Origin: Pseudomonas koreensis
GTDB taxonomy: Bacteria; Pseudomonadota; Gammaproteobacteria; Pseudomonadales; Pseudomonadaceae
Direction: 5' to 3'
DNA: 64,000 bases
NCBI RefSeq assembly: GCF_024169245.1
Contig: NZ_JALJWP010000001.1
Coordinates: forward strand, 5,023,501 to 5,087,500
Each line of letters begins with the position of its first letter. Positions within the stretch are counted from its first letter, which is position 1. Of the stretch, positions 43,410 through 53,323 are shown piece by piece. The position numbers and the translations under genes are program-made. Under the pieces are notes generated by a model. It was not told the origin of the DNA. It did not search any database and saw only the letters and a program-made list of their open reading frames with translations.

Positions 43410-44060
43410 TTACCCCGTGGCTGTTTGTAACACCTGCGGGTTGGCGTGGAAAAATACGTGTTCGCGCACCGGCCCGACGGCAACCTCGCCGATCTCCTGA
43501 TAACCCTGCCTTTTATAGAATTCCAGGTAGCGGGGGTTGCCGGTATCGAGCACCACGCCTTGCGAGGTCTCATCCACCGCGCACCAGTTGTGCACGGCGG
43601 TGAGCAACTGTTCGCCGTAGTGCTTGCCCTGAAACTGCGGATGTACGCCGAGCAGTGGCAGCATGTGCACCGAGTCACCGGGCACGCATGCAGCAACGGC
43701 ATCGTGATATTCCAGATAACGCCGGGTGCAGCGAAACCCGGTGCTGAGCACCATGCGCAACCGCCACGCCCAGCTTTCCGTCACCCCCAGGCGCCGTTGC
43801 GGCGGCGCGATCAGGGCGATGCCGATCAAGCGATCGTTGACCAACAGGCCGATCGCCGGCAGGTCCTGGAGAAAATGCTGTTTGACCAACTCGCGCACCG
43901 TGGCGCGTACGCGTTGTTCGTAGCCGGGACGTTCGGCTTCGAACAGGTAGCCGAAGGTCGGCTCGTGGCGATAGGCCTGATACAGCAACGAGCGGGCTTC
44001 GCGCGAGTAGCCGCGGTCGAGCATGTGGATGGCGGCGCTGGCGAACTGGGTTTCAGGCAT
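43410..44060 (-). CDS. GNAT-family N-acetyltransferase
   Basis: A 216-residue protein of the GNAT fold. The acetyl-CoA-binding motif A is visible as LLGVHPQFQGKHYGEQLL near residues 140-157, and the C-terminal FYKRQGYQEIGE element follows. The substrate cannot be told from sequence. It is transcribed alone with GGAGAG before the ATG, divergent from xthA across a REP pair. Confidence 0.9.
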   Translation of the reverse strand: MPETQFASAAIHMLDRGYSREARSLLYQAYRHEPTFGYLFEAERPGYEQRVRATVRELVKQHFLQDLPAIGLLVNDRLIGIALIAPPQRRLGVTESWAWRLRMVLSTGFRCTRRYLEYHDAVAACVPGDSVHMLPLLGVHPQFQGKHYGEQLLTAVHNWCAVDETSQGVVLDTGNPRYLEFYKRQGYQEIGEVAVGPVREHVFFHANPQVLQTATG

Positions 44061-44181
44061 GGCAATGATTCTCTCCGGGGCGCGCTCGGAGGCTGGCGCG
44101 CTTGTTGGTACGAACCTTTTGACGGTGGCGTGGTTCCCTCACAGGTTAGACCAGCCCTGGATCTTCATCGAATGTGAGGGC

Positions 44182-44254
44182 GCTATCGCGAGCAGGCTCA
44201 CTCCTACATTTTGGAATGCGTTCCCCTGTAGGAGTGAGCCTGCTCGCGATAGCG
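44182..44254. repeat. REP inverted pair
   Basis: Two REP cores of the GTAGGAGTGAGCC subtype, here with the tails outward and a 23-base spacer. Apart from this pair the 44061-44366 interval between the divergent acetyltransferase and xthA genes shows nothing else that I can identify. Confidence 0.92.
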
Positions 44255-44366
44255 TCATCACTAACAACATAAATCCCACAGGCCAAAATGATTTCTCCCA
44301 CACTGGCCCATCTCCCCCATGTCAGCTAGCATCGCCCTTTTGCCAGGACTGCCGACCATGCCGACC

Positions 44367-45179
44367 ATGAAGATCGTTTCCTTCAACATCAACGGACTGC
44401 GTGCCCGTCCGCATCAGCTGGCAGCGCTGATCGAAAAACATCAGCCCGACGTGATCGGCCTGCAGGAAACCAAGGTTCACGACGACCAGTTCCCCCTCGA
44501 AGACATCCGCGCCCTGGGCTATCACGTGCACTTCCATGGCCAGAAAGGTCATTACGGTGTCGCCCTGCTCTCGCGCAACGAACCGATCGCCATTCATAAA
44601 GGCTTCGCCACCGATGAAGAAGACGCGCAGCGGCGCTTTATCTGGGGCACTTTCGCTGATGCCAATGGCGTCCCGGTGACGATCATGAACGGCTATTTCC
44701 CACAGGGTGAAAGCCGTGACCACCCGACCAAATTCCCTGCCAAGCAGCGTTTCTACAGTGATTTGCAAGCGCTGCTGGAGAGCCAGTTCCACAACGAACA
44801 GCCACTGGTGGTGATGGGCGATGTGAACATTTCCCCGGAAGACTGCGACATCGGCATCGGCCCGGACAACATGAAGCGCTGGCTGAAAACCGGCAAATGC
44901 AGCTTCCTGCCGGAAGAGCGCGAGTGGATGGCGCGCCTGAAAAACTGGGGCCTGACCGACAGCTACCGTCACCTCAATCCCGACGTGAGCGACATGTTCA
45001 GCTGGTTCGACTACCGCAGCCGTGGTTTTGAAGACGAGCCCAAGCGCGGCCTGCGCATTGACTTGATTCTGGCTTCCCATGGTTTGCTGCCACGGGTCAA
45101 GGATGCCGGTGTGGACTACGAACTGCGCGGCATGGAAAAGCCATCGGACCATGCACCGATCTGGCTTGAACTGAGCTAA
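44367..45179 (+). CDS. xthA: Exodeoxyribonuclease III
   Basis: A 270-residue AP endonuclease/3'-5' exonuclease of base excision repair. It matches E. coli XthA closely: [18 protein letters not shown] at the start, [11 protein letters not shown] with the metal-binding Glu, [50 protein letters not shown] and a final [10 protein letters not shown] with the catalytic Asp-His. ATG codons also occur at 44358 and 44319. The 44367 start gives the family length, although 44358 has better spacing from AGGA. Confidence 0.96.
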   Translation: MKIVSFNINGLRARPHQLAALIEKHQPDVIGLQETKVHDDQFPLEDIRALGYHVHFHGQKGHYGVALLSRNEPIAIHKGFATDEEDAQRRFIWGTFADANGVPVTIMNGYFPQGESRDHPTKFPAKQRFYSDLQALLESQFHNEQPLVVMGDVNISPEDCDIGIGPDNMKRWLKTGKCSFLPEEREWMARLKNWGLTDSYRHLNPDVSDMFSWFDYRSRGFEDEPKRGLRIDLILASHGLLPRVKDAGVDYELRGMEKPSDHAPIWLELS

Positions 45180-45183
45180 AAGC

Positions 45184-45261
45184 AAAAGATCGCAGCCTTC
45201 GGCAGCTCCTACATTTGGAATGCATTTCCCCTGTAGGAGCTGCCGGAGGCTGCGATCTTTT
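45184..45261. repeat. Long inverted repeat after xthA
   Basis: Two 29-base arms (45184-45212 and 45233-45261), complementary at 28 positions, begin AAAAGATCGCAGCC. The arm matches a segment within each copy of the 36489-37840 array. Its closing CTTTT run could let it terminate transcription from xthA. Confidence 0.85.
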
Positions 45262-45333
45262 GATCTGTCATATTTCGGTCACGCGCCTGACTTAATCTCC
45301 CCGGCAATCCCCTTGGCTTGATTCGGTGCCGGC

Positions 45334-46668
45334 ATGACCCTGCGTGTTCTCTGCGTTTTCCTGTTGAGTGGCTGGCTGTCGGTCTACGCCGCCGCCCTGC
45401 CGATCCCCGAAAACGGCCCGGCATTGCGCATTCAGGGTTCCAACACCATCGGCGCCGAACTTGGGCCGGCGCTGGTCGAGGGCTTGTTACAGGAACAAGG
45501 CCTGCTGAAAATTCACCGCGAAGTCCCGGACACTGCCAACGAACAGCGCATCGTCGGCCAGACCGCACAAGGCCAACGCGTAGTCATTGAAGTCGCCGCC
45601 CACGGTTCCAGCACCGGTTTCGCTGCGCTGAAAAACACCAGCGCCGATCTCGCCGCTTCTTCCCGGGAGATCAAGGACAGCGAACTGCTCGCCCTGCAAA
45701 CCCTCGGCGATCTGAAAAGCCCGGCGGCCGAGCAAGTCATCGCCATCGACGGTCTGGCAATCATCCTCAACCCGGCCAATCCGCTACAGCAGCTGGATAC
45801 CGAACAACTGGCGCGGATTTTTGCCGGCGAAGTGAAAACCTGGGAAGACCTTGGTGGCCGTGGCGGCGCCATACATCTATATACGCGGGATGATCAGTCG
45901 GGGACCTACGACACGTTCAAGGAACTGGTCCTGAGTCGGCGTGGGAAAAGTCTCAGCAGTACAGCGAAACGCTTTGAATCCAGCGAGCAATTGTCCGACG
46001 CGGTCAGCGCCGATCCGCAGGGTATCGGCTTCATCGGCTTGCCTTACGTACGTCAGGCCAAAGCTGTGGCAATCACCGATGGTGCGTCGCAAGCGATGTT
46101 GCCGCTGAACAGTCTGATCGCTACCGAAGACTATCCGCTGTCGCGGCGCCTGTTCTTTTATCTGCCGCCCGACACCCGCAACCCGTGGGCGCAGGCCTTG
46201 GCCATGTTCGCGCAGAGCCCACAGGGCCAGGCGATCGTCGCCGCCAGCGGTTTTGTCAGCCAGACCGTGCAAGCCATGAGCGTGGCGCCGAATGCGCTGA
46301 TGCCCGAGGGTTATCAATCCCTCAGCCGACACGCCCAGCGTCTGACAGTGAATTTCCGTTTTGCCGAGGGTAGCGCGAGTCTGGACAACAAGGCGCGGCA
46401 GGATCTGGCGCGGGTGCTCGACTATATAAAGCGCAACGGCAAGACCGAGCGCGCGGTGACCCTGGTGGGTTTTGGTGACCTCAAGGATGACCCGGCGCGA
46501 GCCGATCTGCTGTCGAAGCTGCGGGCGATGGCGGTGCGCCGCGAGTTGGTCAGAAACGGTGTGGTCATGCGCGAAGTACGCGGTTTCGGCGCGCTGATGC
46601 CGGTGGCGACCAACAGTGCGGATGAGGGAAGGATCAAGAACCGGCGGGTTGAGGTTTGGGTGTATTGA
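45334..46668 (+). CDS. PstS-like substrate-binding domain fused to OmpA domain
   Basis: A 444-residue exported protein with a signal peptide of about 20 residues. The first two thirds form a phosphate-type periplasmic binding fold ([13 protein letters not shown] at the start, [38 protein letters not shown]). The last ~115 residues are an OmpA-type peptidoglycan-binding domain ([18 protein letters not shown], then NRRVEVWVY). It probably anchors a ligand-binding domain at the cell wall; the ligand (phosphate or another anion) is not certain. It stands alone between repeat elements, with no transporter genes beside it. Confidence 0.88.
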   Translation: MTLRVLCVFLLSGWLSVYAAALPIPENGPALRIQGSNTIGAELGPALVEGLLQEQGLLKIHREVPDTANEQRIVGQTAQGQRVVIEVAAHGSSTGFAALKNTSADLAASSREIKDSELLALQTLGDLKSPAAEQVIAIDGLAIILNPANPLQQLDTEQLARIFAGEVKTWEDLGGRGGAIHLYTRDDQSGTYDTFKELVLSRRGKSLSSTAKRFESSEQLSDAVSADPQGIGFIGLPYVRQAKAVAITDGASQAMLPLNSLIATEDYPLSRRLFFYLPPDTRNPWAQALAMFAQSPQGQAIVAASGFVSQTVQAMSVAPNALMPEGYQSLSRHAQRLTVNFRFAEGSASLDNKARQDLARVLDYIKRNGKTERAVTLVGFGDLKDDPARADLLSKLRAMAVRRELVRNGVVMREVRGFGALMPVATNSADEGRIKNRRVEVWVY

Positions 46669-46679
46669 TCCTGACGCCT

Positions 46680-46784
46680 GATCGTTCCCACGCTCCGCGT
46701 GGGAACGCATCCCGTGACGCTCCGCGTCACAGCGGACGCAGAGCGTCCATGGCGGCATTCCCACGCAGAGCGTGGGAACGATCA
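46680..46784. repeat. Repeat element with four tight hairpins
   Basis: Four hairpins with three-base TCC or AGA loops follow each other: GTTCCCACGC stems at both ends and GTGACGC and GGACGC stems inside. The whole element is also an inverted repeat with GATCGTTCCCACGC ends. It lies between convergent genes and could stop transcription from both. A single-hairpin relative is at 13394-13416. Confidence 0.8.
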
Positions 46785-46817
46785 GACTGGGGGGAATGTG
46801 AATGAGGCGACGCGGTG

Positions 46818-48047
46818 TTACTGGCCGCTGCGCAACATTTCCTTCGGCACATACTTGCCGATCTCGAACTTGCCGATCGCCGCGCGGTGCACTTCGTCCG
46901 GGCCGTCGGCCAGGCGCAGGGTGCGCTGCATGGCGTACATGTAAGCCAGCGGGAAATCGTTCGACACCCCTGCTCCGCCGTGCATCTGGATGGCCCGATC
47001 GATCACTCGCAGGGCCACATTCGGCGCCACAACCTTGATCTGTGCGATCTCGCTTTTCGCCACCTTGTTGCCGACGGTGTCCATCATGTACGCCGCTTTC
47101 AACGTCAGCAGGCGGGCCATGTCGATTTCCATCCGCGAGTCGGCGATCTTGTCGATATTGCCGCCCAGACGCGCCAGCGGTTTGCCGAACGCGGTGCGGC
47201 TCACCGAGCGTTTGCACATCAGTTCCAGCGCACGCTCGGCCATACCGATCGAACGCATGCAGTGGTGAATCCGCCCTGGGCCAAGGCGACCCTGGGCGAT
47301 TTCGAAACCGCGTCCTTCACCGAGCAGGACGTTTTCGTACGGCACCCGCACATTGTCGAACAGCACTTCGGCGTGACCGTGCGGTGCATCGTCGTACCCG
47401 AACACCGGCAGCGGCCGGACGATTTTCACCCCGGACGTGTCGACCGGCACGAGGATCATCGAGTGCTGGGCGTGACGCGGTGCGTCGGGGTTGCTCAGGC
47501 CCATGAAAATCAGGATTTTGCAGCGCGGATCGCAGGCGCCGGAGGTCCACCATTTTTTGCCGTTGATCACCCACTGATCGCCATCGCGCACGGCGCTGGC
47601 GGCCATGTTGGTCGCATCGGAAGACGCGACGTCAGGCTCGGTCATGGCGAACGCCGAACGGATCTCGCCGCGCAGCAGCGGTTCGAGCCAGCGTTGTTTC
47701 TGTTCTTCGTTGGCGTAACGCACCAGCACTTCCATGTTGCCGGTGTCCGGCGCCGAGCAGTTGAACGGCTCCGGCCCCAGCAGGGAACGGCCCATGATTT
47801 CCGCCAATGGCGCGTATTCGAGGTTGCTCAGGCCAGCACCCAGTTCGGACTCGGGCAGAAACAGATTCCACAGCCCTTCAGCCTTCGCCTTGGCCTTGAG
47901 CTCTTCCATGATCGCGGTCGGCTGCCAGCGATCGCCCTCGGCAACCTGGCGTTCGAACACCGCTTCGGCCGGGTAAACGTAAGTGTCCATGAACGCGGTC
48001 ACGCGCTCACGCAGTTCTTGCACCTTGGGCGAATAAGCGAAATCCAT
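46818..48047 (-). CDS. Acyl-CoA dehydrogenase, ACAD10/11-like
   Basis: A 409-residue flavoprotein that oxidises an acyl-CoA to the enoyl-CoA. Family blocks are [15 protein letters not shown] (flavin/substrate binding), [40 protein letters not shown] and the C-terminal [15 protein letters not shown]. The substrate is not known; ACAD10/11-like bacterial enzymes often act on branched or longer acyl-CoA. It is divergent from a LysR-type gene that may control it. Confidence 0.93.
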   Translation of the reverse strand: MDFAYSPKVQELRERVTAFMDTYVYPAEAVFERQVAEGDRWQPTAIMEELKAKAKAEGLWNLFLPESELGAGLSNLEYAPLAEIMGRSLLGPEPFNCSAPDTGNMEVLVRYANEEQKQRWLEPLLRGEIRSAFAMTEPDVASSDATNMAASAVRDGDQWVINGKKWWTSGACDPRCKILIFMGLSNPDAPRHAQHSMILVPVDTSGVKIVRPLPVFGYDDAPHGHAEVLFDNVRVPYENVLLGEGRGFEIAQGRLGPGRIHHCMRSIGMAERALELMCKRSVSRTAFGKPLARLGGNIDKIADSRMEIDMARLLTLKAAYMMDTVGNKVAKSEIAQIKVVAPNVALRVIDRAIQMHGGAGVSNDFPLAYMYAMQRTLRLADGPDEVHRAAIGKFEIGKYVPKEMLRSGQ

Positions 48048-48218
48048 GGGTAGTTACCTTCTCGGGCAGAGGTTGTTCAAGTCATGCAATCGATGCTAGA
48101 ACAGCGCTGATAATTTACCTAGCCTATTCTCGGCGTGTATAAACATTCATCACCGATATATGATCGGCTGATCGTCAGCCGTTAAAACACCGCCTTTAAT
48201 AACAAGAGAAGCCGCGTT

Positions 48219-49148
48219 ATGAACCTGAGCAAGGTCGACCTCAACCTTTTCATCGTCTTCGACGCGATCTACACCGAAGCCAACCTGACCCGCGCCGGGC
48301 AGATTGTCGGCATCACCCAGCCGGCGGTGTCCAATGCGCTGGCGCGTTTGCGCGAAACCTTCAACGACCCGCTCTTCGTGCGTACCGCTCAGGGCATGGT
48401 GCCAACGCCGATGGCACAGAACATTATCGGCCCGGTGCGCAACGCGCTGTCGCTGCTGCGCGTGTCGGTGCAGGAAAGCCGCATCTTCAACCCGGCGCAG
48501 GCAGTCAAGACTTACCGCATCAGCATGACCGACCTCACGGAGGCAATCATTCTGCCGCCGCTGTTCCAGCGCCTGCGCCGCCTGGCGCCGACGGTGATCA
48601 TCGAAAGCTTTCTGTCCAAACGCCGGGAAACCACCAAGGAACTGGCCGCCGGGCGTTTGGATTTCGCCGTGGATGCGCCGCTCAACACCGACCCCCAGGT
48701 GCGCCACGTCAAGCTGATGGACGACCGTTACGTCTGCGCCATGCGCAAGGGCCATCCGATGGCGGGCAAGGAAAAACTCAGCCTCGATGATTATCTTTCG
48801 CTGACGCACATCCATATTTCCAGCCGCCGCAGTGGTCTGGGTTATGTCGATCTGGCGCTGGGCAAAATGGGCATCCAGCGCAAGATCGCCCTGCGCTCGC
48901 AGCACTACCTGATGGCTTCGCAAGTGATGCAGCAGACCGACATGGTCATGACCGTGCCGGAACGCTTCGCCCGCCGTCATGATTTGCAGTCGTTCAATTT
49001 GCCGGTGAATGATGTGCCCTCGGTGGAGACGCACTTGTACTGGCACGAAAGCACCGACCAGGACCCGGCCAACCGCTGGATGCGCGAACAGATGATCGAG
49101 TTGTGCCAACAGGTGACGGCGCAGGAGAAGAAGCTGGAGAAGGTGTAG
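48219..49148 (+). CDS. LysR-family transcriptional regulator
   Basis: A 309-residue regulator with an N-terminal winged helix (LNLFIVFDAIYTEANLTRAGQIVGITQPAVSNALARLRETFNDPLFVRT) of the NodD-like subgroup and a periplasmic-binding-like effector domain. It is transcribed away from the acyl-CoA dehydrogenase across 171 bases, the usual layout of a LysR regulator with its target. The target and ligand are inferred only from this arrangement. An ATCA-N8-TGAT dyad at 48149-48164 may be part of the shared operator. Confidence 0.92.
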   Translation: MNLSKVDLNLFIVFDAIYTEANLTRAGQIVGITQPAVSNALARLRETFNDPLFVRTAQGMVPTPMAQNIIGPVRNALSLLRVSVQESRIFNPAQAVKTYRISMTDLTEAIILPPLFQRLRRLAPTVIIESFLSKRRETTKELAAGRLDFAVDAPLNTDPQVRHVKLMDDRYVCAMRKGHPMAGKEKLSLDDYLSLTHIHISSRRSGLGYVDLALGKMGIQRKIALRSQHYLMASQVMQQTDMVMTVPERFARRHDLQSFNLPVNDVPSVETHLYWHESTDQDPANRWMREQMIELCQQVTAQEKKLEKV

Positions 49149-49171
49149 GGCTTTTTACTGCGTAATCGTTC

Positions 49172-49256
49172 TTCGCGAGCAGGCTCGCTCCCACATTCGA
49201 CTGCATTCCTTCCGATGAAATGCAATTCAATGTGGGAGCGAGCCTGCTCGCGAAGA
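49172..49256. repeat. REP inverted pair
   Basis: Two REP cores of the GTGGGAGCGAGCC subtype with outward CTTCGCGAG tails, between the LysR gene and liuR. Confidence 0.92.
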
Positions 49257-49286
49257 GGCCGGCAAACGCAGCGAGGATCTTGATCC

Positions 49287-49302
49287 TTGACGTAAACGTA
49301 AA
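49287..49302 (+). promoter_or_regulatory. LiuR-type operator before liuR
   Basis: TTGACGTAAACGTAAA matches the palindrome TTTACGTTAACGTAAA (the core of the perfect site before liuA) at 14 of 16 positions. Its TTGACG could also serve as a -35 element. It lies 44 bases before the liuR ATG and suggests autoregulation. Confidence 0.7.
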
Positions 49303-49345
49303 CCACCGATTAGCTTAGCGCCATGCCCCTTTTCCGAGCGCTTTC

Positions 49346-49741
49346 ATGAGCAGTCAGACTTACAGCATTTCCGATCTCGCCCGCGAGCTGGACATCACCA
49401 CCCGGGCGATCCGTTTTTATGAAGAGCAAGGCCTGCTAAGCCCCGAGCGTCGTGGCCAGGAACGTATCTATTCGCCGCGCGACAAGGTCACGCTGAAGCT
49501 GATCCTGCGCGGCAAGCGCATCGGTTTTTCCCTGGCCGAATGTCGCGAACTGATCGAGCTCTACGACCCGTCAGGCGGCAACACCAAACAGCTCAACAGC
49601 ATGCTGGCGAAAATCAGCGAACGCCGTGAACAGCTTGAACAGCAGCTGCTGGATATCGAACAGATGAAGCTGGAACTGGATACCGCTGAAGAGCGCTGCG
49701 TTCAGGCGCTGGAGCAGACGCTTAAAAGCCAGGCGGTCTAG
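49346..49741 (+). CDS. liuR: MerR-family regulator of leucine degradation
   Basis: A 131-residue MerR-type regulator. It has a winged helix at about residues 6-40 (YSISDLARELDITTRAIRFYEEQGLLSPERRG) and a C-terminal coiled coil of about residues 85-125 for dimerisation. There is no metal-binding cysteine pattern. It matches LiuR, which controls branched-chain amino acid catabolism in proteobacteria. Palindromic sites related to each other precede liuR and liuA, supporting the assignment. A ligand derived from leucine breakdown is likely. Confidence 0.9.
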   Translation: MSSQTYSISDLARELDITTRAIRFYEEQGLLSPERRGQERIYSPRDKVTLKLILRGKRIGFSLAECRELIELYDPSGGNTKQLNSMLAKISERREQLEQQLLDIEQMKLELDTAEERCVQALEQTLKSQAV

Positions 49742-49758
49742 CAAACACTGGCGCCCCT

Positions 49759-49848
49759 GTGGGAGCGAGCCTGCTCGCGAATGCATTCTGTCATCCAACG
49801 TTGACGGTGACAGATCCACCGCTTTCGCGAGCAGGCTCGCTCCCACAG
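49759..49848. repeat. REP inverted pair
   Basis: Two facing REP cores of the GTGGGAGCGAGCC subtype between liuR and the HMG-CoA lyase gene, 40 bases before the latter's start. Confidence 0.92.
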
Positions 49849-49887
49849 GGTTCTTCGTGAACTCAAAAAAACAGGCAGGTCCCGCCC

Positions 49888-50787
49888 ATGTCCCTCCCCT
49901 CCCAAGTACGCCTGATCGAAGTCGGCCCGCGCGATGGCCTGCAGAACGAAGCCCAGCCGATCAGCGTGGCTGACAAAGTACAACTGGTCGACGCACTGAG
50001 TGCCGCCGGGCTCGGCTATATCGAAGTCGGCAGTTTCGTTTCGCCCAAGTGGGTGCCGCAGATGGCCGGTTCGGCCGAGGTGTTCGCTCAGATCCAGCGC
50101 AAGCCTGGCGTCACCTATGGCGCGCTGGCGCCGAACCTGCGCGGCTTTGAAGACGCACTCGCCGCCGGGGTCAAGGAAGTCGCGGTGTTCGCTGCGGCCT
50201 CCGAGGCGTTCTCGCAGCGCAATATCAATTGTTCGATCAGCGAGAGCCTGGCGCGGTTTGCGCCGATCATGGAGGCGGCGAAACAACACGGCGTTACCGT
50301 GCGCGGTTACGTTTCCTGTGTGCTGGGCTGCCCGTATGAAGGCACCGTTGCGCCGGAGCAAGTGGCGGTGGTCGCGCGCGAACTGTACGCGATGGGCTGC
50401 TACGAAGTGTCGCTGGGCGACACCATCGGCACCGGCACGGCGGGCGCGACCCGGCGCCTGTTCGAGGTGGTCTCGGCGCAGGTGCCACGGGACAGACTCG
50501 CCGGGCACTTCCATGACACCTACGGCCAGGCCATGGCCAACATCTACGCCAGCCTGCTCGAAGGCATTGCAGTGTTCGACAGCTCTATCGCCGGCCTCGG
50601 CGGCTGCCCGTACGCCAAAGGCGCGAGCGGTAACGTCGCGACCGAAGACGTGGTGTACCTGCTCAACGGCCTGGGCATCGAGACCGGTATCGACCTGGAC
50701 GCCTTGATCACCGCGGGCCAGCAGATCAGTTCAGTGCTCGGCCGCCCAACCGGATCGCGAGTGGCGAAGGCGCGCAGCGCGCAGTGA
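49888..50787 (+). CDS. liuE: Hydroxymethylglutaryl-CoA lyase
   Basis: A 299-residue lyase that splits HMG-CoA to acetoacetate and acetyl-CoA, the last step of leucine degradation. It shows the HMGL motifs EVGPRDGLQNE at the N-terminus, DTIGTGTAG, HFHDTYGQAMAN with metal-binding histidines, and the signature GLGGCPYAKGASGNVATED with the catalytic Cys. In many pseudomonads it ends the liuABCDE operon; here it stands about 2.6 kb upstream of liuA, directly after liuR. It is also called mvaB, and crcY follows it, as next to mvaB of P. putida. Confidence 0.95.
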   Translation: MSLPSQVRLIEVGPRDGLQNEAQPISVADKVQLVDALSAAGLGYIEVGSFVSPKWVPQMAGSAEVFAQIQRKPGVTYGALAPNLRGFEDALAAGVKEVAVFAAASEAFSQRNINCSISESLARFAPIMEAAKQHGVTVRGYVSCVLGCPYEGTVAPEQVAVVARELYAMGCYEVSLGDTIGTGTAGATRRLFEVVSAQVPRDRLAGHFHDTYGQAMANIYASLLEGIAVFDSSIAGLGGCPYAKGASGNVATEDVVYLLNGLGIETGIDLDALITAGQQISSVLGRPTGSRVAKARSAQ

Positions 50788-50789
50788 GG

Positions 50790-50830
50790 TGTTACCGCTG
50801 GGTCAGTGGTGTGGGCAAAAGCGAGTAACA
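50790..50830 (+). promoter_or_regulatory. Candidate CbrB enhancer of crcY
   Basis: Half-sites TGTTAC (50790-50795) and GTAACA (50825-50830) form an inverted repeat; with flanks the arms are GTGTTACCGCT and AGCGAGTAACAC. TGTTAC/GTAACA half-sites are, as I recall, the basis of CbrB binding at crcZ-type promoters. They lie 83-123 bases upstream of the -24 element. Confidence 0.6.
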
Positions 50831-50880
50831 CGGAAACAAATTGTCTGGCTTTGCCCAAGGCTGAAAAATACTGAAAATCG

Positions 50881-50893
50881 TAACCACTTGATT
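50881..50893 (-). promoter_or_regulatory. IHF site of the crcY promoter
   Basis: The minus strand reads AATCAAGTGGTTA, an exact fit to WATCARNNNNTTR. It lies between the CbrB-like half-sites and the -24/-12 promoter, as usual for sigma-54 promoters. Confidence 0.65.
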
Positions 50894-50912
50894 TACAAGG
50901 CATTTCTAAAGT

Positions 50913-50927
50913 TGGCACGACACCTGC
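50913..50927 (+). promoter_or_regulatory. Sigma-54 promoter of crcY
   Basis: TGGCACG-ACAC-CTGC matches ten of eleven fixed positions of the RpoN consensus with correct spacing. Transcription should start near 50939, at the beginning of the A-rich RNA. Confidence 0.85.
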
Positions 50928-50938
50928 TATCTCTATCG

Positions 50939-51313
50939 CATAACAAGAATAAAAAGCCGCAAACCAATAAAAACAAGACGAAACGACTCTGACATAACAA
51001 GAACAACACGGCAGAGACGCAGCTAACAGATTTTTTTGGAGAAGGTGTGCTTTTCAGGGTGCTCTCAGGAGTGACCCGCAACCGGGCAGAGAACAATAAA
51101 ACTACCTTCAGGTAGCTCCCGAATCGGTTGGATCGTTTGACGAGAAAGCAGATCAGCGCTCAAAAAAATACGTTTGCTCTTGACCCCGGATGGGGGTCGC
51201 CAAAAAGCTGTACAGGGCCACGGTTGCCAAAAACAACAACAGACCGACCCTCAATAATAAAAAGAGCACGCAACGACAAATTAAAGGGGAGCCTCGGCTC
51301 CCCTTTGTGCTTT
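50939..51313 (+). ncRNA. crcY: CrcY-like small RNA that sequesters Hfq/Crc
   Basis: An RNA of about 370 nt, predicted from the sigma-54 promoter to an intrinsic terminator. It carries AANAANAA motifs (the Hfq/Crc target) at 50942, 50948, 50966, 50996, 51092, 51232 and 51253. Length, motif number and promoter type match CrcZ/CrcY of Pseudomonas, made under CbrAB control to titrate Hfq/Crc and relieve catabolite repression. In P. putida crcY lies next to mvaB, as here, so CrcY rather than CrcZ is indicated. The exact ends are predictions. Confidence 0.88.
51283..51313 (+). terminator. Terminator of crcY
   Basis: AAAGGGGAGCC and GGCTCCCCTTT form an 11-pair perfect stem around a two-base loop at 51283-51306, followed by a T-rich tail (TTTGTGCTTT). 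Confidence 0.88.
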
Positions 51314-51343
51314 CTGTGATTCGTCTCTCTATCACTGCATCCC

Positions 51344-51432
51344 TGTGGGAGCGAGCCTGCTCGCGAAAACGGTGTGCCAGACACATTTACGCTGAATGAC
51401 ACACCGCATTCGCGAGCAGGCTCGCTCCCACA
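51344..51432. repeat. REP inverted pair
   Basis: Two facing REP cores of the GTGGGAGCGAGCC subtype between the crcY terminator and the end of the convergent acyl-CoA synthetase gene. With crcY and its control sites it accounts for the whole 50788-51444 interval. Confidence 0.92.
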
Positions 51433-51444
51433 GAAGTTTTGTGG

Positions 51445-53142
51445 TTATCGGTCGATTGTTTTCAGCTCTTCGATACTGATCTCACGCATCCTGAATTTCT
51501 GGATCTTCCCCGTCACCGTCATCGGAAACGCGTCAACGAACTTGAAGTAACGCGGTGTCTTGAAGTGCGCGATGCGCTCCTTGCACCACGCTTGCAGCTC
51601 AAGCTCGGAGGCGCTGTGGCCGGGGTGGAATTTGATCCAGGCGACGATTTCCTCACCGTAGCGCGAGCACGGAATGCCGATTACCTGCACGTCCGCCACC
51701 GCCGGGTGGGTGAAGAAGAATTCCTCAAGCTCACGGGGATAAACGTTCTCGCCACCACGAATGATCATGTCTTTGTTACGCCCGGCGATGTTGACGTAGC
51801 CCTCTTCGTTCATGCTCGCAAGATCGCCGGTGTGCATCCAGCCCGCTTCATCGATGGCTTCGGCGGTGGCCTGCGGGTTGTTCCAGTAGCCGAGCATCAC
51901 GCTGTAACCGCGCGTGCACAATTCGCCGATGGTGCCGCGTGGCACGATGTTGCCAGCGGCGTCGATGATCTTGCTTTCCAGTTGTGGCTGAGTACGGCCG
52001 ACCGTGGTCACGCGCAACTCCAGCTCATCCGCCGGCCCCGTTTGCAACGACACCGGGCTGGTTTCGGTCATGCCATAGGCAATCTGCACTTCGCTCATGT
52101 GCATTTCGTTGATCACCCGGCGCATGACCTCGATCGGACAAGTGGCGCCGGCCATGATCCCGGTGCGCAGGCTCGACAGGTCGAAAGCCTGCCGCTGCGG
52201 CTGATCGAGCATGGCGATGAACATGGTCGGCACACCGTACAGCGCCGTGGCCTGTTCTTCGGCCACCGCTTGCAGGGCCAGCGTCGGATCGAAGGCGTCG
52301 TTGGGGTAAATCATCGTGCTGGCGTGGGTGACGCAACCGAGATTGCCCATGACCATGCCGAAGCAGTGATACAGCGGCACCGGAATCACCAGACGATCGG
52401 CAGCCGTCAGCCCGAGGCTTTCGCCGACCATGTAACCGTTGTTGAGAATGTTGTAGTGACTGAGGGTCGCGCCCTTGGGGAAACCGGTGGTGCCGGAGGT
52501 GTACTGGATGTTCACCGGCTGATCGAAATGCAGGCTGTCACTGCGTTCGCGCAGTTGATCGGGTGAGACGCCGGCGGCCAGATCGCTCAGTTGCGCCCAC
52601 GGTAAAAAGCCGCACGGCGGATTTGCGTCGAGGCTGATCACGCCGTGCAAATCCGGCAGACGTTCACTGCGCAGGTGACCGATGGCGTGCTCGGCCAGTT
52701 CCGGCGCCAGGCCCTGGAGCATTTCGTGATAATTCGAGGTTTTGAACGCTCCGGCACAGACCAGCCACTGGCAGCCGGACTGCTTGAGCACATATTCGAG
52801 TTCGGAACTGCGGTAGGCGGGATTGATGTTGACCAGGATCACGCCGATCTTCGCCGTGGCGAACTGGGTGATGCACCACTGCGCGCAATTCGGCGCCCAG
52901 ATGCCGAGGCGATCGCCGGTCTGCAAGCCCAGTGCGAGCAAGGCTCTGGCCTGCTCATCCACCGCGTCGGCCAGTTGCCGCCAGGAGTAGCGCAACTGTT
53001 GATGGCGCACCACCAGCGCCTCGCCGTCCGGGTGTTGCGCGACGGTCTGATCGAAGCGCTGACCGATAGTCATCGCCAGCAGAGCCTTCTCCTGAGAGCC
53101 ACGGCTGTAGCTAGGCTGCGGGTTTGCACTGGGTTGATCCAT
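51445..53142 (-). CDS. AMP-binding acyl-CoA synthetase
   Basis: A 565-residue adenylate-forming ligase that activates a carboxylic acid to its CoA ester via an acyl-AMP. The AMP-binding motif [16 protein letters not shown] is near residue 205, and [48 protein letters not shown] and a final [12 protein letters not shown] with the catalytic Lys follow. The start at 53142 follows AGGGG; the longer frame runs into a REP. It is divergent from liuA with LiuR-type sites between, so it probably belongs to the same regulon and may activate a branched or medium-chain acid. The substrate is inferred only. Confidence 0.92.
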   Translation of the reverse strand: MDQPSANPQPSYSRGSQEKALLAMTIGQRFDQTVAQHPDGEALVVRHQQLRYSWRQLADAVDEQARALLALGLQTGDRLGIWAPNCAQWCITQFATAKIGVILVNINPAYRSSELEYVLKQSGCQWLVCAGAFKTSNYHEMLQGLAPELAEHAIGHLRSERLPDLHGVISLDANPPCGFLPWAQLSDLAAGVSPDQLRERSDSLHFDQPVNIQYTSGTTGFPKGATLSHYNILNNGYMVGESLGLTAADRLVIPVPLYHCFGMVMGNLGCVTHASTMIYPNDAFDPTLALQAVAEEQATALYGVPTMFIAMLDQPQRQAFDLSSLRTGIMAGATCPIEVMRRVINEMHMSEVQIAYGMTETSPVSLQTGPADELELRVTTVGRTQPQLESKIIDAAGNIVPRGTIGELCTRGYSVMLGYWNNPQATAEAIDEAGWMHTGDLASMNEEGYVNIAGRNKDMIIRGGENVYPRELEEFFFTHPAVADVQVIGIPCSRYGEEIVAWIKFHPGHSASELELQAWCKERIAHFKTPRYFKFVDAFPMTVTGKIQKFRMREISIEELKTIDR

Positions 53143-53187
53143 GACGACCCCTATTGTCTTTATTAGTGGGTGTATCGAAGGTCCCCT

Positions 53188-53277
53188 GTAGGAGTGAGCC
53201 TGCTCGCGATAGCGGTGTGTCAGCCGACGCAAGTATTGACTGGAATACCGCTATCGCGAGCAGGCTCACTCCTACAG
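53188..53277. repeat. REP inverted pair
   Basis: Two facing REP cores of the GTAGGAGTGAGCC subtype between the divergent acyl-CoA synthetase and liuA, on the synthetase side of the LiuR sites. Confidence 0.92.
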
Positions 53278-53323
53278 AAAGCTCTCCGTTTTCAATCCTG
53301 AACTGTCCTTACTCTCGCCCAAG

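Noticed and set aside
48149..48164. LysR T-N11-A operator at the divergent acyl-CoA dehydrogenase promoter
   Set aside because: The dyad ATCA-N8-TGAT is present but does not fit T-N11-A cleanly, and short AT-rich dyads are frequent. It is mentioned only as a possibility.
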